Origin: JBCBKU01 sp038521345
GTDB lineage: Bacteria > Pseudomonadota > Alphaproteobacteria > Rhodobacterales > Rhodobacteraceae
Length of the DNA stretch: 64,000 nt
Assembly: GCA_038521345.1 (NCBI GenBank)
Contig: JBCBKU010000016.1
Coordinates: forward strand, 1-64,000
Reading direction: 5' to 3'
Part shown: positions 58,726-64,000 of the stretch, in pieces
How the letters are laid out: each line of letters opens with the position of its first letter
Position numbering within the stretch: the stretch's first letter is position 1
Notes under the pieces: model-generated
Told to the model about the DNA's origin: nothing
The model's database searches: none
What the model saw: the letters and a program-made list of their open reading frames with translations, nothing else
Position numbers and translations under genes: made by a program

Positions 58726-59840
58726 CCGACATCGTTCGTGTTGATCTCGGGGACCGGTCCTACGATGTCGTGATCGGTGAGGGTCTGGTTGAGGCCGCAG
58801 CCCACCACCTAGACCCGGTTCTTGTGCGCCCCCGCGTCGCCATTCTGACGGACGAGACAGTCGCGGCCGCCCACGGCCATCGTCTGGTCGCCGGTCTTCA
58901 GGCGGCGGGGATCGCCACCGATATGCTGACCCTGCCGGCGGGTGAGGCCACGAAGGGGTGGACCCATCTGGAACGCGCGGTGGAATGGCTCTTGGCGGAA
59001 AAGATCGAGCGGCGCGATGTCGTCGTCGCGCTTGGGGGTGGCGTGATCGGTGATCTGGCGGGATTTGCGGCAGCGATCCTTCGTCGTGGTGTGCGGTACG
59101 TCCAGATCCCGACGTCTCTTCTCGCCCAGGTCGACAGCTCGGTCGGTGGCAAGACCGCCATAAACTCGCCCGCGGGCAAGAACCTGATCGGCGCTTTCCA
59201 CCAGCCGTCACTGGTCCTGGCCGACATCTCAGTCCTCGACACTCTGTCACCCCGGGAGTTCCGCGCGGGCTACGGCGAGGTCATGAAGTACGGCCTTCTG
59301 GGTGATGCGGATTTCTTCGGCTGGCTTGAGATGAATGGTCCTGCGCTTGCCCGGGGTGATCGGGATCTGCGGGCCCGCGCCGTCCGGCATTCGGTGGCGA
59401 TGAAGGCCGAGATCGTGTCGCGCGACGAAACCGAGACCGGCGATCGCGCGCTTTTGAATCTTGGCCATACGTTCGGTCATGCGCTCGAGGCGGCGACGGG
59501 TTACTCAGATCGCCTGCTTCATGGAGAAGGCGTCGCGATCGGCTGTGTTCTTGCGTTCGAAACATCTGCCCGGCTCGGCCTTTGCGCGCAAGAAGACCCG
59601 TCGCGGGTCAGAGCCCATCTGGCGGATATGGGGCTCTTGACCGATCTGGCGCAGATACCCGGAGATTTGCCCGATGCGGAGGCGCTCTTGGAGCTCATGG
59701 CGCAGGACAAGAAGGTCGTCGATGGCCGACTTCGGTTCATCCTGAGCCGTGGGATCGGGCGGGCCTTCGTGACGGACGACGTGGACCGGGACGTCGTCCT
59801 TGGCGTTCTGTCCGACGCCCTTGCTCACGTCAAAGCCTAA
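58722..59840 (+). CDS. aroB: 3-dehydroquinate synthase
   Basis: 372 residues; turns DAHP into 3-dehydroquinate, the second step of the shikimate pathway, using NAD and a divalent metal. NAD-site GGGVIGDLAGFAA, the loop PTSLLAQVDSSVGGKTAIN, metal ligands in EVMKYGLL, LGHTFGHALE and HGEGVAIG are all visible. It starts at ATG 58722 in the aroK stop and overlaps the convergent protease gene by 4 bases. aroKB as a pair is common in proteobacteria. Confidence 0.97.
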   Translation: MTDIVRVDLGDRSYDVVIGEGLVEAAAHHLDPVLVRPRVAILTDETVAAAHGHRLVAGLQAAGIATDMLTLPAGEATKGWTHLERAVEWLLAEKIERRDVVVALGGGVIGDLAGFAAAILRRGVRYVQIPTSLLAQVDSSVGGKTAINSPAGKNLIGAFHQPSLVLADISVLDTLSPREFRAGYGEVMKYGLLGDADFFGWLEMNGPALARGDRDLRARAVRHSVAMKAEIVSRDETETGDRALLNLGHTFGHALEAATGYSDRLLHGEGVAIGCVLAFETSARLGLCAQEDPSRVRAHLADMGLLTDLAQIPGDLPDAEALLELMAQDKKVVDGRLRFILSRGIGRAFVTDDVDRDVVLGVLSDALAHVKA

Positions 59841-60916
59841 GGCTGGCGCCGGCGGACGACCATCCATTCACCGACATTTTCCCGGGTGATGTAGCCAAGG
59901 AATGCCCCCGTGCGATCCGAGATCGCGACAGCCGGAACACCAGGCTGGGCAAGCGCGTCCAGGGCGTCTTGAAACGGAGCGTCAAGCGCAATCGTCGGCA
60001 CTTGGTCCATTGCGTCTTCGACCGCCATGGCCCGTTGGCCATCCTCTGCCGCCTTGAAGATGGCGACGCGGGTGACCATTCCTCGGAGCTGGCCCGAGGC
60101 AGGATCCACGACCGGAAACTCGTGCTGGGTGGTGCGGATGAGGCTGGCCGCGGCAGTCGCCATCGTGTCGCCGGGCGTAAGGGCTTCGTATTGCGTGATC
60201 ATGGCGTCGCGGGCCGGCACGTCGGCCGCCATGTCGCGGGTCGCGACATCCGATTGCTCGGCCCCTGCTGCGACAAAGACGAAGATCGCGATAAGCAGAA
60301 GGATAGGGCTTCCGGCGGTCAGACCCCATAATCCCAGAAGGAATGCGATCGCCTGTCCGGCCCGGGCCGCATAGCGCGTCGCGGTGACCCGACCAAAGGA
60401 CAGGGAAAGAACCGCTCGCAAGACCCGGCCACCGTCCATGGGAAATGCAGGGATCAGGTTAAAAAGGGCGAGAAACAGGTTCACCGCGGCCAGCCGGGCA
60501 GCGAAACCGGCGCCGGGGTCATTGACGTTCACAAGGCTTTCCAGATCGGTCCGGGCGCCAAGGATCACGGCAAGGACAAGCCAGATGGCGACGTTTACGG
60601 CAGGCCCGGCAAGTGCCACAGCGATTTCCTGACGTGGGTCTTCGGGCATCCGTTCGAGCCGCGCCAGCCCGCCGATGGGCAAGAGCGTGATGTCGGGTGT
60701 CGCGATGCCGTACCGGCGCGCCATCAAGGCGTGACCGTATTCGTGGGCCACCACACAGGCGAACAGCGCCAGCACGAACGCGATGTTGACAATGGCCGCC
60801 GCGGGACCGCCAGCGAGCCAGGCCGAAACCGCAATCCAGAGGATCAACAGAAAGAATGTGGCGTGGATCCTCAGTTCCGATCCAAGCAGGCGCCCTATGG
60901 GGAAAGACCATGTCAT
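59837..60916 (-). CDS. Site-2 protease (M50) with C-terminal CBS pair
   Basis: Membrane zinc protease of 359 residues. HEYGH is at 58-62 in the first core helix; the third ligand is Asp161 in NLIPAFPMDGGRVLR. About six helices fill residues 15-225, and a CBS pair occupies about 240-355. This is the S2P/SpoIVFB-like group with CBS domains, some of which respond to ATP or AMP. Such proteases cut anti-sigma factors or other membrane substrates; the target here is unknown. ATG 60916 matches the family start MTWSFPIGRLLGSELRIH. Confidence 0.9.
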   Translation of the reverse strand: MTWSFPIGRLLGSELRIHATFFLLILWIAVSAWLAGGPAAAIVNIAFVLALFACVVAHEYGHALMARRYGIATPDITLLPIGGLARLERMPEDPRQEIAVALAGPAVNVAIWLVLAVILGARTDLESLVNVNDPGAGFAARLAAVNLFLALFNLIPAFPMDGGRVLRAVLSLSFGRVTATRYAARAGQAIAFLLGLWGLTAGSPILLLIAIFVFVAAGAEQSDVATRDMAADVPARDAMITQYEALTPGDTMATAAASLIRTTQHEFPVVDPASGQLRGMVTRVAIFKAAEDGQRAMAVEDAMDQVPTIALDAPFQDALDALAQPGVPAVAISDRTGAFLGYITRENVGEWMVVRRRQP

Positions 60917-60956
60917 GACACGAAGGTAAGCGCTCGGACGGCGCCCGCAACCATGC

Positions 60957-61499
60957 TCAATCCTGTGCGTCCGGTTCGCCGTCCCAATAGGCGGCCGACA
61001 TGTCGCCGTGAATGAACCGAGTAAACTTGGGAAGACCGCCCGTCTCGATAACGCGGAACGGTGTGCCGGCCGCCATGACACCGTACTTTCCACTGTCGAC
61101 ATAGTGAAAGACGTCGCCGGGGATCATCGTGGAAAGGCCAAGGTATTCAAGCTCTTCCGTGCCGGTGTTTTCAAGCTGGAACGGGATCCCCGTGCCGCCG
61201 CGGATATAGATGATGTCGCGGGGCTTAACCGGGTGATCGTCGTCGCCGAAATGCAGCGTGCCGGTCCCGTTCAGCACGATGAACATCTCATCGTTGACAT
61301 AGTGATAGTGGCGCGGCCACGCCTTCCGGCCGGGCGGGACCACGGTCACGTTGATTCCGATTCCCTTGGTGTCGAGTGCGCGGCCAATCGCGCCCATCCG
61401 ACTTTCGAATTGGCCGCGTCGCGGGTTCGTGTCCACAAGTTCCTGTGTCGCGAGGACATCGTCGATGTTCAGAACGGGCGGGGTCGTGGGCTTGGTCAT
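60957..61499 (-). CDS. Cupin-domain protein
   Basis: 180 residues with a single cupin barrel. Motif 1 is PRHYHYVNDEMFIVLNGTGTLHFG (His, His, Glu metal ligands) and motif 2 GGTGIPFQLENTG. A C-terminal extension contains YGVMAAGTPFRVI and a Trp/Asp-rich end. This fits a family of sugar- or amino-acid-related cupins without a known reaction. ATG 61499 is chosen by homology, as the frame upstream runs into the ssb gene. It lies 40 bases upstream of the protease gene on the same strand. Confidence 0.82.
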   Translation of the reverse strand: MTKPTTPPVLNIDDVLATQELVDTNPRRGQFESRMGAIGRALDTKGIGINVTVVPPGRKAWPRHYHYVNDEMFIVLNGTGTLHFGDDDHPVKPRDIIYIRGGTGIPFQLENTGTEELEYLGLSTMIPGDVFHYVDSGKYGVMAAGTPFRVIETGGLPKFTRFIHGDMSAAYWDGEPDAQD

Positions 61500-61566
61500 T
61501 GGGCGCTCCGGCAGGCTGATGCCCAGAGCTACCCATGACTTCGTGACAGATGTGCGACGTGAGGTG

Positions 61567-62040
61567 TCAGAACGGGATTTCGTCGTCCTGCAGACCGCCG
61601 CCCGCGGGGGCGCCGCCAAAGCCCGGATCGCTCCCGCCGGAGGACCGGTCTTCCATGTATCCGCCGCCGCCACCGCCGCCGCCTTCGCCGCGGCCATCCA
61701 GAAGCGTCAGTTCCCCCTTGTAGGGCCGAAGCACCACCTCGGTCGAATACCGGTCCTGACCGGACTGGTCCTGCCACTTCCGCGTTTCGAGCTGGCCTTC
61801 GAGATATACTTTCGACCCCTTGCGCAGATACTGCTCGGCAATTCGCGCCAGTGGTTCCGAGAAGATCGCCACCGAATGCCATTCGGTTTTCTCGCGCCGT
61901 TCGCCGGTGTTCCGATCTTTCCAGTTCTCGGAGGTGGCAACGCGCAGGTTGCACACCTTGCCCCCGTTCTGGAAGGTCCGTACTTCCGGATCGCGGCCGA
62001 GATTGCCCACGAGGATGACCTTGTTTACCGATCCCGCCAT
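61567..62040 (-). CDS. ssb: Single-stranded DNA-binding protein
   Basis: 157 residues: the OB-fold (1-110, starting MAGSVNKVILVGNLGRDPEVR, with EWHSVAIFSEPLARIAEQYLRKGSKVYLEGQLETRKWQDQ), a glycine-rich linker with eight glycines in a row, and the acidic tip DDEIPF that docks replication and repair proteins. uvrA, a frequent neighbour, is not beside it. No SOS box was found in the 140 bases upstream. Confidence 0.97.
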   Translation of the reverse strand: MAGSVNKVILVGNLGRDPEVRTFQNGGKVCNLRVATSENWKDRNTGERREKTEWHSVAIFSEPLARIAEQYLRKGSKVYLEGQLETRKWQDQSGQDRYSTEVVLRPYKGELTLLDGRGEGGGGGGGGYMEDRSSGGSDPGFGGAPAGGGLQDDEIPF

Positions 62041-62183
62041 GTCCTGCTCCCTGTCGATTCCCAGCGTTCCAGCCAGCCTACACCTGCGGGAACATGGTTA
62101 ACAGGCGGTCAATCCTGACCTCTGGCCTCCGGCCGAGAATCCGCTAGGATTGAGGACCGGGATGGCGCGTTTGCCTGGGGGGT

Positions 62184-62792
62184 ATGAATATGAACAACGG
62201 GTATGTGTCGCTGGCCATCTCTCTTACCATCGCAACGCTGTTGTCTGCGGGCAGTGTCGTGGCCGAGGAGCTCAGCGTTTCGACCAAATCCCGGGCGCAG
62301 CTTTTCGATCATCAGACGGACGTCCTCGATACCCGCGCCGCGCAGCAATATGCGCGGTCCGTGCGGCTTCAACCGCAATCCTTTGCTGTTCCGGGCCTGG
62401 CCGATGGCTTTGGGCGGGCACCGGCCTATAGCGGCCCCTATCTCGAAGTGGCGCGCGCGGCTGCGCGGCGGCACGGCATACCCGAGGCGCTGTTCCTCCG
62501 GCTCGTGCAGCAGGAATCGGCGTGGGATCCCAAGGCCAAGTCCCACAAGGGCGCTCTGGGGCTGGCCCAATTGATGCCGGCAACTGCCAGGTCGCTTGGC
62601 GTTGATCCCCTGAATCCCGCCCAGAATCTGGACGGCGGCGCGCGTTATCTTCGGGCACAGTACGAAGCGTTCGGGTCATGGCGGCTTGCGTTGGCGGCCT
62701 ACAATGCGGGACCCGCCGCGGTGGAACGCCATGGGGGGGTGCCGCCCTTCCGTGAAACCCGAAACTATATCGAGGTGATCCTCGGCGGCTAG
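62184..62792 (+). CDS. Lytic transglycosylase (SLT domain)
   Basis: 202 residues. A signal peptide (ISLTIATLLSAGSVVAEE), a linker, and a lysozyme-like SLT domain (about 85-200): catalytic Glu111 in LVQQESAWDPKAKS, then GALGLAQLMPATA, GGARYLRAQ and LALAAYNAGPAAVE. It cleaves the glycan of peptidoglycan to leave 1,6-anhydro ends. ATG 62184 or ATG 62190 can start it. It ends 7 bases from a convergent gene. Confidence 0.92.
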   Translation: MNMNNGYVSLAISLTIATLLSAGSVVAEELSVSTKSRAQLFDHQTDVLDTRAAQQYARSVRLQPQSFAVPGLADGFGRAPAYSGPYLEVARAAARRHGIPEALFLRLVQQESAWDPKAKSHKGALGLAQLMPATARSLGVDPLNPAQNLDGGARYLRAQYEAFGSWRLALAAYNAGPAAVERHGGVPPFRETRNYIEVILGG

Positions 62793-62799
62793 TTCGGAT

Positions 62800-64000
62800 C
62801 TAGCGCGGTTCGAGCCGGGTAATCCCCACCGCCGCCGCCCGAGCAAGATCGGGATCCAGCGACATCGGAATGTACTCGCCCCGTCGCCAGAACTCACCAA
62901 GATCGTCGTAATGCCGCGAAAGCGGGTGACCCGACTGCCCCGTGGCGACAATGAACACTGAACTGTCGGGGTCGGCAAAATCGTAGACCCCGCGGTATCC
63001 GGCCCCGTGCACCGAGAGAAAGGGGTCGGGCTCTCGACCGAGAGTACGCCCGCGCTGCAATGTGTGGTCGCCTCCTGATACCGACTGGCGGATATTGACG
63101 ACCCAGCGAAGCCATGGCGTGTCGCCCAGAACCTGATGATCGTGGGTTGCCTCGTGGGCATCGCCCCATCTGAGCGCGGCCAAATCGCCACCATACCGGG
63201 CGTCGATCCAAATCAGTGCCTCGTCCAGTGCGATCCGCGCCATGTCCTCGCAGGTCTCGACCGGTGCGGACTGGATCACGTCGCACCAGGCCGCCGCCCC
63301 GTCGATATCCCGAAAAACCCGCTCGATGAAGAGCGGCTCAAGGTGAATGAACGCACGGGCAAGCGGGCCCATCTCGTCGCGAATGAGACGCGCCTGCAAT
63401 TCCCGCATCCACGCCGCATAGATCAGCGGCTCGGGCAGATGCTCGTTCATCTCGCCGTTCCACTCGACGAGAAGGGAAAGTGCCTGTTGCCGTCGCCGCT
63501 CGGGCGTGCCCTCGGGGGCGGCTTCACCGGTGAACCACAATTCCCGCCCGACCAGCGGCAGAAGCGAGCGGGCCGAGAAAGAGACGGTGTCGAGCTGGGC
63601 TTCGATGAAGCTCTCGCGGGTATGAACTTCGCGTGCCTGCATCAGCCGCCGCCACCGTTCGATCCGCTGGGTGTCGCCCCAATCGAAACTGACATGGTTC
63701 GGGAACGGTCGATCGACCGTCTTGTTGTTGGTGTTGCCGATGATGCCGCCGTCGGGATCGAGGAAGACGGGGTTCTCGGCATAGGGAAGGCGCCCCTGCC
63801 AGCGGTTCTCGGCGACCCAGCCCGGTGTCGGCAGGCGTCCGAAGCTTTGGTGGCCCTGCGATCGACGGGGCAGGGCTCCGATCAGCTTCATTGCAATGCG
63901 GTCGCGATCAACAAGGGTCAGGTTCAGTGCCGGGGCGATGAAATCCGAACCCGCATCGATTGCCGCATCGACCGAACCTGCCCGCATGATCCCGAGGGCC
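62800..64000 (-). CDS. Penicillin-acylase-family Ntn hydrolase (5' end beyond the window)
   Basis: The last 400 residues of a larger protein; the frame is still open at the window edge. The part seen matches the beta chain of penicillin amidases: ALNLTLVDRDRIAMKLIGALPRRS, ENRWQGRLPYAENPVFLDPDGGIIGNTNNKTVDRPFPNHVSFDW, LARAFIHLEPLFIERVF, ALRWGDAHEATHDHQVLG and VFIVATGQSGHPLSRHYDDLGEFWRRGEY near the end. The signal, alpha chain and N-terminal nucleophile serine lie outside the window. Family members cleave amides such as acyl-homoserine lactones or beta-lactams; substrate unknown. Confidence 0.9.
   Translation of the reverse strand, partial: ALGIMRAGSVDAAIDAGSDFIAPALNLTLVDRDRIAMKLIGALPRRSQGHQSFGRLPTPGWVAENRWQGRLPYAENPVFLDPDGGIIGNTNNKTVDRPFPNHVSFDWGDTQRIERWRRLMQAREVHTRESFIEAQLDTVSFSARSLLPLVGRELWFTGEAAPEGTPERRRQQALSLLVEWNGEMNEHLPEPLIYAAWMRELQARLIRDEMGPLARAFIHLEPLFIERVFRDIDGAAAWCDVIQSAPVETCEDMARIALDEALIWIDARYGGDLAALRWGDAHEATHDHQVLGDTPWLRWVVNIRQSVSGGDHTLQRGRTLGREPDPFLSVHGAGYRGVYDFADPDSSVFIVATGQSGHPLSRHYDDLGEFWRRGEYIPMSLDPDLARAAAVGITRLEPR

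Overview
The window is about 64 kb of GC-rich, gene-dense chromosome from an alphaproteobacterium, most probably a marine member of the Rhodobacterales (Roseobacter group). The evidence is a set of lineage markers rather than one gene: an agl-type alpha-glucoside uptake cluster, a TRAP transporter, an iscR-suf operon headed by a perfect Irr-type iron box, an IscR without the three-cysteine motif, a CckA hybrid kinase with a CtrA box upstream, a GAAC-N7-GAAC SOS box at recA, and a eukaryotic-type NADP isocitrate dehydrogenase. No insertion sequence, prophage, CRISPR array or plasmid gene was seen; this looks like core chromosome.

Layout. 1-3254: end of an alpha-glucoside operon (aglG, aglA, aglK). 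3300-7752 (minus): TRAP transporter dctP-dctQ-dctM followed by a YegD-like Hsp70. 7921-10482: a TDT/SLAC1-like channel and guaB. 10603-16428: a large envelope-type protein with a Gly/Ser/Thr/Asp repeat tail, an RsmB-like rRNA methyltransferase and cckA. 16698-21561: recA, a Cys-tailed DUF1127 protein, alaS, a DUF1330 protein and a MOSC protein. 21643-27234 (mostly minus): typA, an SMR exporter, a YitT protein, an Lrp regulator, icd and an HD hydrolase. 27319-30256: a secreted protein of three cyanovirin-N-like repeats, divergent from a Hint-domain protein with three lectin-like repeats, then an alpha/beta hydrolase.

30412-39741 is the iscR-suf operon: iscR, a NifS/IscS-like desulfurase, sufB, five small genes (a triple-repeat mini-protein, three membrane proteins and ybjQ), sufC, sufD, two membrane proteins and sufS. 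The many 4-bp overlaps argue for one transcript. sufE, sufA and sufT are not in the window. A tRNA-Arg(CCG) gene with its own promoter follows.

40163-46241: an ABC exporter, an orphan branched-chain amino acid type binding protein, an aminotransferase, a metallo-beta-lactamase-fold hydrolase and an SDR. 46322-52047: an envelope group (DUF882 peptidase-like protein, L,D-transpeptidase, an LpxD-ACP-ketoacyl synthase cassette, IalB-like protein). 52471-59840: a HerA-like ATPase, then a minus-strand operon (44-residue membrane peptide, 508-residue exported protein, xerD, CorC/CNNM-type CBS protein) divergent from aroK-aroB. 59837-64000: a site-2 protease with CBS domains, a cupin, ssb, a lytic transglycosylase and the 3' part of a penicillin-acylase-family gene cut by the window end.

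The most notable regulatory reads are the Irr-type box over the iscR -10 element with a second, degenerate copy inside the desulfurase gene, the CtrA-type box before cckA, the SOS box at the recA start, and gene-free intervals carrying terminators or short reading frames that suggest unannotated transcripts (52048-52470, 39867-40162). All calls come from reading the sequence only.
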